Positions 51,447 through 61,391 are shown, counted from the first letter of the stretch. The stretch is 62,842 nt of DNA from Lachnospiraceae bacterium (GCA_024692715.1 JAILMH010000078.1:1-62842); one strand, 5' to 3'. Translations and numbers: made by a program. The notes: generated by a model not told the origin, from the letters alone.

Positions 51447-52888
51447 ATTACATATTTAAGCGGAATCCTGACAACAAATGTCGTTCCTTCTCCCTCTATG
51501 CTTGTTGCTTTAATCGCTCCACGATGAAGTAAAATAGCACTTCTTGTTATCGCAAGACCTAATCCTGTTCCACCGATCTCCCTCGAATGAGATTTATCAA
51601 CACGATAAAATCTTTCGTATATTCTGTCTAATGAATCCTTCGGAATACCGATTCCCGAATCAGAAACCTTGCACGCAAAGAACTGATGATCCGCATCAAG
51701 CTCAACTCTGACCCATCCTCCGGGCTTATTGTACTTGATGGCATTTTCAACAAGATTCGTTATGGCAAGCGTCATCTTGGTCTCATCTATTTCTGCCGTT
51801 ACCTGACGTTCTTCGCTGAATACCAGTTCAACATTATTTTTATCGCCTATAGGCTTAAGCCTCTTGATTATACCTGCGATCATTGAATTCACATCAGTCG
51901 ACTTGATATTAGGCTTTCCGGAGGTCTTATCCATCTTTACCAGCGAAAGCAGATCCGTAATTATCGTATTTTCACGGTCAACCTCATCACCTATATCATC
52001 CATGAATTCCTTATAAGTTTCAATAGGAACATCATCTGCACTGCGTATGGAATCTGCAAGAACCTTCATAGAAGCCAGTGGTGTCTTAAGCTCATGGGAT
52101 ACGTTTGACACAAACTCTTCTCTCGATTCATCAAGACTTCGCATTTTCGTGAGCAAAGTACTGAACGCATCCATGATTTCCTCAGTCTCCAGATAATCAA
52201 GGATTTTTTCTTCCGGAACCGCAAGTCCGTTATCAACTGACTTAATGGCCTTTGTGATCCTTTCAAACGGGCGTACAAGTATAGATGACATGATCATGGC
52301 AAAAATAATTATGAACAGTATTATAGCCACCATAAGTATTCCGGCCTTTCGGCTGAGAACATCCACGGTATTATACACTGACTGTGTAGAAGAGCTTGCA
52401 AAGATAACTCCGTCTACAGTTTCATCCTTTGCATTAAATATAGGAATTACGATCTCAATGTATTTATTTACATCATCATAATTCTGCACGGTCTTACCAT
52501 CCGCGAAACAATTTATTATCTCCGAAGCGATCATAGCCTTTCCGACCGACATCTGATACGAATCACTCACAACATTGAAATTCGAGTCGATTATCATAAT
52601 ACGACCGCTGAAGAAACCGGAGAACAATGATAATTCATTTTCTATGCCTTCCTGCTCTATATCGTTAAAATAATCTGCACTTGCCAGGTGATTTGCAAGA
52701 ATACGAAACTGACTTACCGCAGTTGTCGTCTGCTGTGAAACAGCTCTGCTCTGATAGTTGCTCAGAATATTCTGTGACATAATGCTTGATGCAATTATAC
52801 CAACAAGCATTATTATCACCCAGATTCTGAATTTAAGACTTTTTAATATACTTGATTTTTGAATTAAAAAAGAAATGATAGTTTTCAT
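51443..52888 (-). CDS. Membrane sensor histidine kinase (WalK/PhoR type)
   Basis: A 481-residue sensor kinase. Two membrane helices (FRIWVIIMLVGIIASSIMSQ and AGILMVAIILFIIIFAMIMSSILV) flank an extracellular domain of about 135 residues; HAMP follows, then HisKA with the phosphorylated His in VSNVSHELKTPLASMKVL, and HATPase_c with NLVENAIKYN, VSDSGIGIPKDSLDRIYERFYRVDKSHSREIGGTGLGLAI. It should phosphorylate the response regulator encoded 6 bp upstream. No PAS domain is seen. Confidence 0.92.
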   Translation of the reverse strand: MKTIISFLIQKSSILKSLKFRIWVIIMLVGIIASSIMSQNILSNYQSRAVSQQTTTAVSQFRILANHLASADYFNDIEQEGIENELSLFSGFFSGRIMIIDSNFNVVSDSYQMSVGKAMIASEIINCFADGKTVQNYDDVNKYIEIVIPIFNAKDETVDGVIFASSSTQSVYNTVDVLSRKAGILMVAIILFIIIFAMIMSSILVRPFERITKAIKSVDNGLAVPEEKILDYLETEEIMDAFSTLLTKMRSLDESREEFVSNVSHELKTPLASMKVLADSIRSADDVPIETYKEFMDDIGDEVDRENTIITDLLSLVKMDKTSGKPNIKSTDVNSMIAGIIKRLKPIGDKNNVELVFSEERQVTAEIDETKMTLAITNLVENAIKYNKPGGWVRVELDADHQFFACKVSDSGIGIPKDSLDRIYERFYRVDKSHSREIGGTGLGLAITRSAILLHRGAIKATSIEGEGTTFVVRIPLKYVI

Positions 52889-52894
52889 AAAATA

Positions 52895-53587
52895 TTATGC
52901 TTGGAAATAGTATCCTACTCCCCATTTTGTATGAACATAGCGTGGATTACTAGGTGAATCCTCTATTTTTTCCCTGAGACGTCTTATATGTACATCAACA
53001 GTTCGTTCATCTCCGGGATAATCCTTTCCCCAAATTGTATTAAGAAGATTTACTCTTGAATATACCTTATTTGGATTCTTCGCCAAAAGTTCCAGAACAT
53101 CAAATTCCTTGGCTGTAAGATTCACTTCCTTGTCATTGATATAGGCACGTCTTCCGTCAAGATCAAGCCTGAGTGCACCGGAAACTATACTGTCAGCCAC
53201 AGTCTGAGCCTGCTTTTCACTGCGCTCTGCCCTGCGCATTATTGCCTTGATCCGGGCCTTGACTTCGAGAATATTAAACGGCTTTGTTATATAATCATCC
53301 GCTCCATATTCAAGGCCGAGGATCTTATCCATATCATCGCCCTTTGCTGTAAGCATGATTATGGGAACATCGGAAAATTCTCTTATCTGCTGGCATACTT
53401 CAAAGCCTGTGAGCTTTGGGAGCATAACATCAAGGAGAATAATATCAAAGTTTCCGGTCTTGGCTTTCTCAACAGCCTCTTCGCCGTCATAAGCCGTATC
53501 AACATCCATTTCATCCTGCTTAAGAGCAAACTTAAGACCTTTTACAATATTTTTTTCATCGTCAACAACAAGTACTTTTCGTGCCAT
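52895..53587 (-). CDS. OmpR/PhoB-family response regulator
   Basis: A 230-residue regulator. Receiver: VLVVDDEKNIVKGL, phosphoacceptor Asp in DIILLDVMLP (about 52), Thr in IIMLTAKGD, Lys in DYITKPFN. Winged-helix DNA-binding domain: NLTAKEFDVLELLAKNPNKVYSRVNLLNTIWGKDYPGDERTVDVHIRRLREKIEDSPSNPRYVHTKWGVGYYF. The first residues and pairing look like WalR/PhoP of Firmicutes, but the neighbours are not those of walRK, so no symbol is given. Confidence 0.92.
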   Translation of the reverse strand: MARKVLVVDDEKNIVKGLKFALKQDEMDVDTAYDGEEAVEKAKTGNFDIILLDVMLPKLTGFEVCQQIREFSDVPIIMLTAKGDDMDKILGLEYGADDYITKPFNILEVKARIKAIMRRAERSEKQAQTVADSIVSGALRLDLDGRRAYINDKEVNLTAKEFDVLELLAKNPNKVYSRVNLLNTIWGKDYPGDERTVDVHIRRLREKIEDSPSNPRYVHTKWGVGYYFQA

Positions 53588-53599
53588 AGAACCACTTTC

Positions 53600-54253
53600 C
53601 TATAGTTTAATCTGATCTTTTATCTTTGTATAAAGCCCTTCTTTGATACCTGCAACATTCATGATATCTTCGGGTGACGTAAATGCTCCATGCTCATCAC
53701 GGTACCTGATTATCGCTTCAGCACGGTTCATTCCTATTCCCGAAAGAGCTGTCAGCTCATCTGCCGTGGCAGTATTGATGTTAACCCTGCCATCTGTTGT
53801 ATCAGCTGCGGCTGTGCTTTCAGAAGATCTGTTTCCGGGGACTATCCCCGCCTCTGTCTGTGCTTTAGTCGGAATCGTTATCTGCGATCCGTCTGTAACG
53901 ATCTCTGCCTGATTAACTGCTGTATCATCGGCATCTTCACTCAATCCGCCTGCCTTTGCTATAACTTCAAAAACATGACTTCCTGAATGAACTGTATAAA
54001 CTCCCGGATCTTTTATCGCTCCACAAATATATACATAGATATCATGTGGCTTTTGTGGAACTTCTTCCTCACTTACCGACTCCGTTACAGCATCCGCTGA
54101 AACCGCTTCTGCTTCCGAGGTTAAAATCATTTCTTCCGCATCATCATTTACTGCACATCCGCATACAAAAAAAGCGGTGAACAGCACGCTTAAGATTAAC
54201 GCCGCATGCGCCTTCACCGCATCTTTTAAATGTTGCTGTTTTAATTTATTCAT
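53600..54253 (-). CDS. comEA: ComEA DNA-binding competence protein
   Basis: A 217-residue protein. The N-terminal hydrophobic part ends in VCGC, which could be a lipobox, so it may be a lipoprotein instead of the usual transmembrane form. An acidic linker follows, then an SLBB domain (DIYVYICGAIKDPGVYTVHSGSHVFEVIAKAGGLSEDADDTAVNQAEIVTDGSQITIPT) and a helix-hairpin-helix domain (VNINTATADELTALSGIGMNRAEAIIRYRDEHGAFTSPEDIMNVAGI) that binds DNA. ATG 54253 follows AGGAG. comEC is four genes downstream on the same strand. Confidence 0.88.
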   Translation of the reverse strand: MNKLKQQHLKDAVKAHAALILSVLFTAFFVCGCAVNDDAEEMILTSEAEAVSADAVTESVSEEEVPQKPHDIYVYICGAIKDPGVYTVHSGSHVFEVIAKAGGLSEDADDTAVNQAEIVTDGSQITIPTKAQTEAGIVPGNRSSESTAAADTTDGRVNINTATADELTALSGIGMNRAEAIIRYRDEHGAFTSPEDIMNVAGIKEGLYTKIKDQIKL

Positions 54254-54360
54254 AACGCTCCTGACCATCCGTCAGGCGCTCCCGATTACCAGATTAATTG
54301 TACTCTCCATAAAAAAAGATTGCAATATAAATTTAAGAAATTTAACAAAGTCGTAACCTT

Positions 54361-55548
54361 TTACAGCAAAGAATCAAGGATGTCTATCATTTCATCTATA
54401 TGCTCTTTTTCTATAACAAGAGGCGGTACAAGTCTGAGGATATTTGCTCCGGCACTTATCACAATAAGTCCCTTTTCCTGTGCACCTTTTATGATATCTC
54501 CAGCCGGTCTGTCGAGTTCTACGGCTCTCATAAAGCCGACACCTCTTGTCTCCTTAATGCATTCATGCTTTGAAGCAAGCTCTTTGAGTTTTTCTTCCAG
54601 ATAAGGTGTAAGTTCCTTTACATGGCCGACTATATCCTTTTCCTTAAACTGCCTGAGCACTTCCACTACAGCTGCTCCGGCAAGCGGATTTCCTCCGTAA
54701 GTTGAGCCATGATCTCCGGGAACCAGTGACTTTTCAGCAACTCTTTCTGTCATCGAAAATGCCCCTACCGGAACCCCGCAGCCAAGGGCTTTTGCGGATG
54801 TCATAATATCCGGCCTGATACCGTATTTTTCATAAGCGAACATATAACCACTGCGTCCCATACCACACTGGATCTCATCAAGTATTAAAAGTATATCCTT
54901 CTCATCACAGAGCTTCCGTACTTTCTTTAAGAAATCCTCATCTGCAGGATATATTCCGCCTTCGCCCTGTACTGTCTCCATTATGATCCCGCAGGTCTTT
55001 TCACTGACAAGTGCCTTAACAGATTCAAAATCATTGAACTTTGCAAATTTTATATGACCTATACCTGTACCAAAGGCTTCACGATAGTGCGCATTTCCTG
55101 TAACTGAAAGCGCTCCCATCGAGCGTCCGTGAAATGAATGCTCCATAGCAATTATTTCATAATCATCAGCAGGTTCTTCGGTGTATGCGTACTTAAGCGC
55201 AGACTTTATCGCTCCCTCAATTGCCTCAGTTCCGCTATTTGTAAAAAATACCCTGTCCATTCCGGTGATGCTGTTGAGTTCCTTTGCCGCATCTATCGCC
55301 GGAATATTGTAGTAAAGATTAGAAGTGTGTATCAGCTTATCTATCTGACCCTTAAGTGCATCATTATATTCTTTATTGTTATACCCAAGGGCAAATACTG
55401 CGATCCCCGCTGCGAAATCCAGATATTTCTTATTATCTGCGTCATAAAGATATACTCCGTCTCCCCGCTCAAAGACTATAGGGCTCCTGTTGTAGGTATG
55501 AAGGAGATTCTTTTCTCCGCAGGCTATATATTCCTCTGTAATACTCAA
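54361..55548 (-). CDS. argD: Acetylornithine aminotransferase
   Basis: A 395-residue PLP enzyme of arginine synthesis. Class III aminotransferase motifs: [106 protein letters not shown] (Lys in SAKAL binds PLP) and [20 protein letters not shown]. The start is TTG 55548, in TTGA overlap with the argB stop and with GGAGG ten bases before. It ends the argJ-argB-argD block. Confidence 0.93.
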   Translation of the reverse strand: MSITEEYIACGEKNLLHTYNRSPIVFERGDGVYLYDADNKKYLDFAAGIAVFALGYNNKEYNDALKGQIDKLIHTSNLYYNIPAIDAAKELNSITGMDRVFFTNSGTEAIEGAIKSALKYAYTEEPADDYEIIAMEHSFHGRSMGALSVTGNAHYREAFGTGIGHIKFAKFNDFESVKALVSEKTCGIIMETVQGEGGIYPADEDFLKKVRKLCDEKDILLILDEIQCGMGRSGYMFAYEKYGIRPDIMTSAKALGCGVPVGAFSMTERVAEKSLVPGDHGSTYGGNPLAGAAVVEVLRQFKEKDIVGHVKELTPYLEEKLKELASKHECIKETRGVGFMRAVELDRPAGDIIKGAQEKGLIVISAGANILRLVPPLVIEKEHIDEMIDILDSLL

Positions 55549-56447
55549 AATTTATCGTCCTCCTTTACAATGGCTGTTCCTATACCACTCTGAGTGAAGA
55601 TTTCAAGAAGCAGACAGTGAAGTATCCTTCCGTCCAGAATATGTACCCTGTTAACACCTCCACGTATAGCATCGATGCAGTTGCCAAGCTTCGGTATCAT
55701 TCCTCCTCCGATATAACCGTCATCAAGAAGTTTCTGTGCCTCATCAGCTGTCAGTCTTGAAATAAACGAGGACTTGTCGTTTATATCCTTATAAAGTCCC
55801 TCAATATCCGTAAGAAATGCGAGTTTCTCAGCATTTAACGCCTTCGCGATGGCACATGCAGCATCATCAGCATTAATATTGTAGGTATCAAAATTGTCAT
55901 CCATTCCTATAGGTGCCACCACCGGAAGGAAATCCTTTTCCAGGAGATCCTGTAAGACCGTAGGATCAACCCCTGTGATCTCTCCTACAAATCCTATATC
56001 CTCCCCGTCCGGATAACGTTTCTTTACCTTAAGAAGCCCTCCGTCTTTGCCCGATATACCGATAGCTCTCATACCAAGCTTTTCGACCAGCTGTACAAGT
56101 CCTTTATTCACCTTATTAAGAACCATCTCGGCAACTTCCATCGTATCCGCATCAGTCACACGGAGTCCGTTTATAAAATTAGGCTCCATCCCGACTTTTC
56201 CGACCCAGCGGCTTATTTCCTTTCCTCCGCCATGAACTATCACCGGTTTGAACCCTACAAGCTTGAGCAAAGCCACATCCTTTATGACATTTTCCCTCAG
56301 TGTCTCAGATGTCATTGCAGAGCCGCCGTATTTGACTACTATTATTTTACGGTTGAACTGCTGGATATATGGAAGTGCTTCTATCAGCACTCCTGCCTTT
56401 TTCTGAATTTCTTCCATCTGATTTTTTTCGATTCCATGACCTTCCAT
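55545..56447 (-). CDS. argB: Acetylglutamate kinase
   Basis: A 300-residue amino-acid kinase. [78 protein letters not shown] and [28 protein letters not shown] are diagnostic. The N-terminal helix ([19 protein letters not shown]) is the type linked to arginine feedback in hexameric enzymes. ATG 56447 follows AGAGAGGAAA. Confidence 0.94.
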   Translation of the reverse strand: MEGHGIEKNQMEEIQKKAGVLIEALPYIQQFNRKIIVVKYGGSAMTSETLRENVIKDVALLKLVGFKPVIVHGGGKEISRWVGKVGMEPNFINGLRVTDADTMEVAEMVLNKVNKGLVQLVEKLGMRAIGISGKDGGLLKVKKRYPDGEDIGFVGEITGVDPTVLQDLLEKDFLPVVAPIGMDDNFDTYNINADDAACAIAKALNAEKLAFLTDIEGLYKDINDKSSFISRLTADEAQKLLDDGYIGGGMIPKLGNCIDAIRGGVNRVHILDGRILHCLLLEIFTQSGIGTAIVKEDDKF

Positions 56448-56486
56448 AATAATTTCCTCTCTCATAATCGGTTTTCGTCCAGAAGT

Positions 56487-57710
56487 TCAGCTCCTGTAAT
56501 CAGCATTGATCTTTACGTAATCATAGGTCAGATCACAGCCCCAGGCCGTAGCTTCTTTATCACCCATTTTCATATCGGCTGTGACATGAACACATTTCTC
56601 CGAAAGGATCTTAGTAGCTTCCTCTTCACTATAGTCAACTGCATTTCCATTCTTAAAGATGAGCATCTTTCCGGCTTCACTTTCTATCCAGAGTTCCATC
56701 CTGTCAGGATCAAACTGTACTCCAGAATATCCCAGCGCACAGAGAATCCGTCCCCAGTTCGCATCATGGCCAAATATCGCAGCCTTGGTAAGTGATGAAG
56801 TTATTACGGATTTTGCAAGAATCCTTGCATGTTCTTTGCTGTCTGCATTGATCACCTGCACCTCAAAAAGTGCTGTAGCCCCTTCTCCGTCACCGGCCAT
56901 CTCCTTTGCCAGTGTAGTATTTACACAGTTAAGTGCCTTCTTAAATTCATAATAATCTTCGTTCTTCTCAGTGATCTCAGCATTCCCCGCTGCTCCGTTT
57001 GCCATGAGAAGAAGTGTGTCATTTGTCGAAGTATCACCATCAACAGATATCATATTGAAGGTATCATTGACATCGTCACTAAGAGCCTGCTGTAAAAGCT
57101 CCTGTGAAATATTCACATCACTTGAAATATATGCAAGCATTGTACACATATTCGGGTGGATCATGCCTGAACCCTTGGCCATTCCTCCAATGGTTACGGT
57201 TTTTCCTCCGATCTCCAGCTGAACCGCGATCTGCTTTGAATGGGTGTCCGTTGTCATAATGGCCTCAGCCGCCTCAGTTCCGGCCTCCTTAGTCTCCTTA
57301 AGAGCAGGCACCAATAGCTTTACACCCTCTTTCAGCTTATCCATCTTAAGCTGCATTCCGATAACACCTGTTGAGCCCACCAGAACATCTTTAGTACTGA
57401 TTCCGAGGAGTTTTGCAGCCGCTTCTGCTGTTTCTTCGCAGTAATCAAGTCCCTGCTGACCTGTACATGCATTGGCAATTCCGGAATTTACCACAACTGC
57501 CTGTGCTGTACCCTTTTTCTTTACTATATCTCTGTCCCAGATGACCGGTGCCGCCTTGACTACATTTGTCGTAAATGTACCTGCGACCTTACAGGGCATT
57601 TCAGAAAAGATCATCGCCATATCTTTTCTACCGACATACTTGATCCCTGCAGCTGCTCCCGCTGCCTTAAAACCCTTAGCCGATGTGATTCCGCCTTCAA
57701 TTACCTTCAT
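56487..57710 (-). CDS. argJ: Ornithine/glutamate N-acetyltransferase
   Basis: A 407-residue self-cleaving enzyme that recycles the acetyl group in arginine synthesis. KAAPVIWDRD, AVVVNSGIANACTGQQGLDYCEE, VLVGSTGVIGMQLKMDKL, MAKGSGMIHPNMCTMLAYISSD (cleavage before the Thr; the usual Ala before it is Cys here), SVDGDTSTNDT and AIFGHDANWGRILCALGYSG are all present. With ArgJ the acetyl cycle does not strictly need an N-acetylglutamate synthase, which makes the GNAT gene upstream notable. argC is not adjacent. Confidence 0.94.
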   Translation of the reverse strand: MKVIEGGITSAKGFKAAGAAAGIKYVGRKDMAMIFSEMPCKVAGTFTTNVVKAAPVIWDRDIVKKKGTAQAVVVNSGIANACTGQQGLDYCEETAEAAAKLLGISTKDVLVGSTGVIGMQLKMDKLKEGVKLLVPALKETKEAGTEAAEAIMTTDTHSKQIAVQLEIGGKTVTIGGMAKGSGMIHPNMCTMLAYISSDVNISQELLQQALSDDVNDTFNMISVDGDTSTNDTLLLMANGAAGNAEITEKNEDYYEFKKALNCVNTTLAKEMAGDGEGATALFEVQVINADSKEHARILAKSVITSSLTKAAIFGHDANWGRILCALGYSGVQFDPDRMELWIESEAGKMLIFKNGNAVDYSEEEATKILSEKCVHVTADMKMGDKEATAWGCDLTYDYVKINADYRS

Positions 57711-57722
57711 TTTCTGCTCTCC

Positions 57723-58220
57723 TTAATCAGTTAAACTCTCAATCGTGGTAAATCTCTCAATATTCATTTCATTAAGGGTAAAATCGTAATAATTAAGGTC
57801 TTTGCGCTCTGTCCAGCCAATCCCCTTCCAGAAAGCATTTCCTATATCATTCTCTGTAAACGCTATAAGAGCGACCTTATTTATTTTTTCTTTTTTCAAT
57901 GCCTGCATGGCCATTACTACCATAGCCTTACCGATTCCCATCATCCTGTACTTTTCGGCAACGCAGACATGATAAAATGTTGCCCGTCTTCCATCGTGCC
58001 CGCAGAGAATAGCCCCGACTATCTCTCCATCACGCTCTGCAACTATCGATGTTGCAGGATTTCTCGCTATGAATTTCTTTACCCCTTCAAAGCTGTCATC
58101 AATTGAGCGTATTGAAAAGCCCTTTATTGACATCCAAAGATCATGCACCCCTTGATAATCCTGTATCGTCATTATCCTTATATGAAAGTCTGGCTCGACG
58201 ATCTGAACTGTGCTTTCCAT
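57723..58220 (-). CDS. GNAT acetyltransferase at the head of the arg operon
   Basis: A 165-residue GNAT protein. FHIRIMTIQDYQGVHDLWMSI starts the fold; VAERDGEIVGAILCGHDGRRATFYHVCVAEKYRMMGIGKAMVVMAMQAL holds the acetyl-CoA loop (R/QxxGxG/A as RMMGIG). It could be a short ArgA-type N-acetylglutamate synthase, or acetylate something else. It lies 12 bp before argJ on the same transcript. Two starts are plausible: ATG 58220 (GGAGAG upstream, chosen) and ATG 58262 (AGGGGG upstream), adding 14 residues. Confidence 0.8.
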   Translation of the reverse strand: MESTVQIVEPDFHIRIMTIQDYQGVHDLWMSIKGFSIRSIDDSFEGVKKFIARNPATSIVAERDGEIVGAILCGHDGRRATFYHVCVAEKYRMMGIGKAMVVMAMQALKKEKINKVALIAFTENDIGNAFWKGIGWTERKDLNYYDFTLNEMNIERFTTIESLTD

Positions 58221-58294
58221 ATTTATTTCTCTCCATCTTGAGCTCTTCAATTTGTCCCACATATCAATTCCCCCTTCGGAAACTGTACGACTTT

Positions 58295-58323
58295 ACTGTA
58301 AACCGCTAAAGTATTTAAATCAA
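58295..58323 (-). promoter_or_regulatory. Probable promoter of GNAT-argJBD
   Basis: Minus strand TTGATT (58323-58318), 17-bp spacer, TACAGT (58300-58295). Confidence 0.5.
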
Positions 58324-58351
58324 CTTTTTTATTAAAAACAGTCAATTTGTT

Positions 58352-58369
58352 ATTGCATAAATATACATC
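58352..58369. promoter_or_regulatory. ARG box (ArgR/AhrC operator)
   Basis: ATTGCATAAATATACATC agrees with the 18-bp ArgR consensus (TNTGNATWWWWATNCANA) except at its two outermost fixed bases. It lies between the divergent arg promoters. A perfect TTGCAT/ATGCAA palindrome follows at 58375-58388. Confidence 0.7.
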
Positions 58370-58435
58370 TTATTTTGCATAAATGCAACCATTATTCATT
58401 AAAACATTTATAAAATTTGGGTTTTAATATTTTAA

Positions 58436-58453
58436 AATGTATAAATTTGCACT
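58436..58453. promoter_or_regulatory. Second ARG-box-like site
   Basis: AATGTATAAATTTGCACT matches the ArgR consensus with about three mismatches and touches the -35 box of the argG promoter, so a bound repressor would block it. Confidence 0.6.
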
Positions 58454-58481
58454 TGCATAATTTAAAGTGGTGATGTATTAT
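58453..58481 (+). promoter_or_regulatory. Probable promoter of argG
   Basis: TTGCAT (58453-58458), 17-bp spacer, TATTAT (58476-58481), 50 bp ahead of the start. Confidence 0.6.
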
Positions 58482-58530
58482 TGACTCATCACAAGCGCAA
58501 ATTGTATGCGCAGTAAGGAGAATATGCATT

Positions 58531-59763
58531 ATGGCAGATAAAGAAAAGGTAATACTTGCTTATTCAGGCGGACTTGATACAACAGCAATCATTCCCTGGC
58601 TCAAGGAAAACTACAATTACGATGTTGTTTGCGTATGCGTAGACTGTGGTCAGGAGGAAGAACTTGACGGGCTTGAGGAGAGAGCCAAGTCATGCGGAGC
58701 TTCCAAGCTTTATATTGAAAATGTTATAGATGAATTTGCAGATGACTACATCGTACCTTGTGTTCAGGCACATGCAGTATATGAGAACCAGTATCTTCTC
58801 GGTACTTCAATGGCAAGACCTCTCATTGCAAAGAGACTTGTTGAGATCGCCCGTAAAGAAAATGCTGTAGCTATCTGCCATGGTGCTACAGGAAAGGGAA
58901 ATGACCAGATCCGTTTCGAGCTCGGAATCAAGGCCCTTGCTCCTGATCTTAAGATCATCGCAGCATGGCGTGATCCAAAGTGGACAATGGATTCCCGTGA
59001 ATCAGAAATTGAATACTGCAAGGCTCATGGAATCAATCTTCCTTTCTCAGCAGATTCTTCATACAGCCGTGACAGAAATCTCTGGCACATAAGCCACGAG
59101 GGACTGGAGCTTGAGGATCCTGCACAGGAGCCTAACTATAAGCATCTTCTTGTTCTCGGAGTAAGTCCGGAAGATGCGCCAAATGAAGGGGAATATGTTA
59201 CAATAGATTTTGAGAAAGGTGTTCCGACAGCAGTTAATGGGGAAAAGATGAAGGTCTCTGACATCATCCGTACGCTTAATAAACTTGGCGGAAAGCACGG
59301 TGTCGGCATAATCGATATTGTGGAAAACAGAGTTGTAGGCATGAAGAGCCGCGGAATCTACGAGACTCCGGGTGGAACCATTCTTTATGCAGCACACGAG
59401 CAGCTCGAGGAGCTTATCCTTGACCGCGAGTGCATGCGTGAAAAGAAGCGTGTCAGCGACGAGCTTGCACAGCTTGTATATGAAGGAAAGTGGTTTACAC
59501 CGCTCCGTGAAGCTCTCTGCGCTTTTGTTTCTTCAACTCAGCAGTATGTTACCGGTCAGGTTAAATTTAAGCTCTACAAGGGAAATATCATTAAAGCAGG
59601 CGAAACATCACCTTACTCACTCTATTCAGAAAGCCTTGCTTCCTTTACCACCGGCGATCTTTACGATCACCACGATGCACAGGGCTTCATCACCCTCTTT
59701 GGTCTTTCGACCAAGGTTCGTGCGATGAAGATGCAGGCAGCAAAGGCTGATAAGAATAACTAA
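58531..59763 (+). CDS. argG: Argininosuccinate synthase
   Basis: A 410-residue ATP pyrophosphatase that joins citrulline and aspartate. ILAYSGGLDTTAIIPWLKE (PP-loop), CHGATGKGNDQIRFELGI, and YSRDRNLWHISHEGLELEDP are the family signatures. AAGGAG precedes ATG 58531. It diverges from the GNAT-argJBD operon; argH is not found after it, and a LytTR regulator follows instead. Confidence 0.96.
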   Translation: MADKEKVILAYSGGLDTTAIIPWLKENYNYDVVCVCVDCGQEEELDGLEERAKSCGASKLYIENVIDEFADDYIVPCVQAHAVYENQYLLGTSMARPLIAKRLVEIARKENAVAICHGATGKGNDQIRFELGIKALAPDLKIIAAWRDPKWTMDSRESEIEYCKAHGINLPFSADSSYSRDRNLWHISHEGLELEDPAQEPNYKHLLVLGVSPEDAPNEGEYVTIDFEKGVPTAVNGEKMKVSDIIRTLNKLGGKHGVGIIDIVENRVVGMKSRGIYETPGGTILYAAHEQLEELILDRECMREKKRVSDELAQLVYEGKWFTPLREALCAFVSSTQQYVTGQVKFKLYKGNIIKAGETSPYSLYSESLASFTTGDLYDHHDAQGFITLFGLSTKVRAMKMQAAKADKNN

Positions 59764-59786
59764 TCTATGTAAAGGAATCTAAATGT

Positions 59787-60527
59787 ATGGCCTTATATAT
59801 CGCAATTATTGATGATGATCCGGCCAGCCGTAAACAGTACGAGCGCCTGCTCAAGCGTGAAGCAGACGTTCGTACCGCTAAAGGTGAAGTTCTCTATATC
59901 GATACCTTTGGTGATGAAGAAGCAGCACTTCCGTGTATCAGAAAATATGATCTGCTGTTTATAGATATCAGTAAAGCGGAACAAGACGGAATGACGATCG
60001 CAGCAAACCTCAGAAAAAAAGGAATTGCTGCGCTTATTGTGCTGTGTTCAGAAAAGATCGATTATGAGGAAAAATACGGCCGCAGCAATGATTTTCTCTA
60101 TCACAAATGTCCTCTGTGGCAGCGGGACTTCTCTCACTATATAGACCTAGCCGCAGAAGCCAAGAAGACACGTCCTAAATATCTAGAACTAAGAAACGAA
60201 ACAGATACGATATATGTTCAGCCGGACGAGATACTCTATGCCAGGCAGGAAGGCGGCTATATGAACATAACGCTCACTAATTCCCGTTCTTTCTCATTTC
60301 TCGGGAGCACTTCCAAATTTGAAGATATTCTCGGAACCTGCGAACCTGTATTTCTTGAAACAGCAAAAGACACCGTACTGAACATGCGTTATGTAATATC
60401 TCATTCACATAACTCTTTTAAGATGTCAGACGGTGCCATTATCAACTATTCATTTTTTAACAAAAGTTTCATTATGCGTGCCTGGAAGCGCTACAATGAA
60501 TATATTTTTTCAAAGAAATTTTCCTGA
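59787..60527 (+). CDS. LytTR-family response regulator
   Basis: A 246-residue regulator. Receiver: IAIIDDDPASRKQYERLL with the acidic pocket, phosphoacceptor Asp in KYDLLFIDISK, and a Lys in YHKCPLW. LytTR DNA-binding domain from about residue 130: KYLELRNETDTIYVQPDEILYARQEGGYMNITLTNSRSFSFLGSTSKFEDIL...FLETAKDTVLNMRYV. Such regulators often control cell-wall, bacteriocin or quorum genes. No histidine kinase is adjacent, and it lies 23 bp after argG, so it may be read through from there. Confidence 0.87.
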   Translation: MALYIAIIDDDPASRKQYERLLKREADVRTAKGEVLYIDTFGDEEAALPCIRKYDLLFIDISKAEQDGMTIAANLRKKGIAALIVLCSEKIDYEEKYGRSNDFLYHKCPLWQRDFSHYIDLAAEAKKTRPKYLELRNETDTIYVQPDEILYARQEGGYMNITLTNSRSFSFLGSTSKFEDILGTCEPVFLETAKDTVLNMRYVISHSHNSFKMSDGAIINYSFFNKSFIMRAWKRYNEYIFSKKFS

Positions 60528-60536
60528 ATCAGATCA

Positions 60537-61391
60537 TCACATTGTAACAATGATTCCGCCATCTGCGGCATAAAGTGTAGTCACACCCTTTGCTTCAATG
60601 ATGACCGTTCTTTTGAATTCTGCCTCTGCGACGTACATGGCCAGTACCTTTGCCGCACGTTCAGGGCAGTTTACATGTGTTATACACAATGTTCTGTCTT
60701 TTGTATCCGGAATTCCGGTCTTTTTAAGCTTGCCAAGGGAAAGTTCTGTCATCTTGGCCAAAGCCTTATTCATTCCTCTTGCAACACTTTCCTGCTCAAT
60801 AGTTCCATGCAGACCAATGCAGACCGGCTTAATATTAAGGGCTGTAGCAGCCATTGCCTTCATGGCAGAAAGCCGTCCTGCCTTTCTAAGTGCCTCCATG
60901 CTCTCAAGCACAAAATAGGTGAGCTGTTGATTATGCGCAAAATTCTCAACCTCTTTTACGATCTCGTCAAGGTCTTTTCCTTCATCCACAAGCTCTGCTG
61001 CCTTAAGCATGATCTGAAATTCTCCACATGAAGCTGATTCAGAATTAAATACGAAAATTTTTTTCTCGGGATGTTCTTCCTCATATAGATTTTTTGCAAG
61101 TATTGCGCTATTATAAGAACCTGACAGTTCTGATGAAAGTCCTGTTACAAACACAACATCGGCATCTCCGTCAAAAGCATTCATATATGCTTCAGGCGAA
61201 GGGCATGAGCTTTTAGGTGCTTTGGGATAGGCCTTGACTGCACTAAGAAAATCAGCCTGATGAAATGTCTCATCATCTACAAAAGTTCTATCACCGACTT
61301 CGATCGTCAGTGCCACGTTGGCGCAATCATGTGTCTCTGTAAAGAAATCCGGAAACTCACAACAACTGTCTGCAACATACTTATATTTCAT
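60537..61391 (-). CDS. DegV-family protein, second copy
   Basis: A 284-residue DegV/FakB-type protein. KYKYVADSCCEFPDFF at the start, KAPKSSCPSPEAYMNAF (the S-C-P-S variant of TSTPS), VFVTGLSSELSGSYNSAILAKNLYEE and VLESMEALRKAGRLSAMKAMAATALNIKPV. It is more diverged than the copy at 39237 at the fatty-acid binding loop. ATG 61391 has GAGG about 11 nt upstream. It converges on the LytTR gene with 9 bp between the stops. Confidence 0.85.
   Translation of the reverse strand: MKYKYVADSCCEFPDFFTETHDCANVALTIEVGDRTFVDDETFHQADFLSAVKAYPKAPKSSCPSPEAYMNAFDGDADVVFVTGLSSELSGSYNSAILAKNLYEEEHPEKKIFVFNSESASCGEFQIMLKAAELVDEGKDLDEIVKEVENFAHNQQLTYFVLESMEALRKAGRLSAMKAMAATALNIKPVCIGLHGTIEQESVARGMNKALAKMTELSLGKLKKTGIPDTKDRTLCITHVNCPERAAKVLAMYVAEAEFKRTVIIEAKGVTTLYAADGGIIVTM

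Noticed and set aside
51443-53587. walRK locus
   Set aside because: Regulator and kinase resemble WalR/WalK, but the neighbours (GerMN, comEC, comEA) are not those of walHIJ, so the name is not given.
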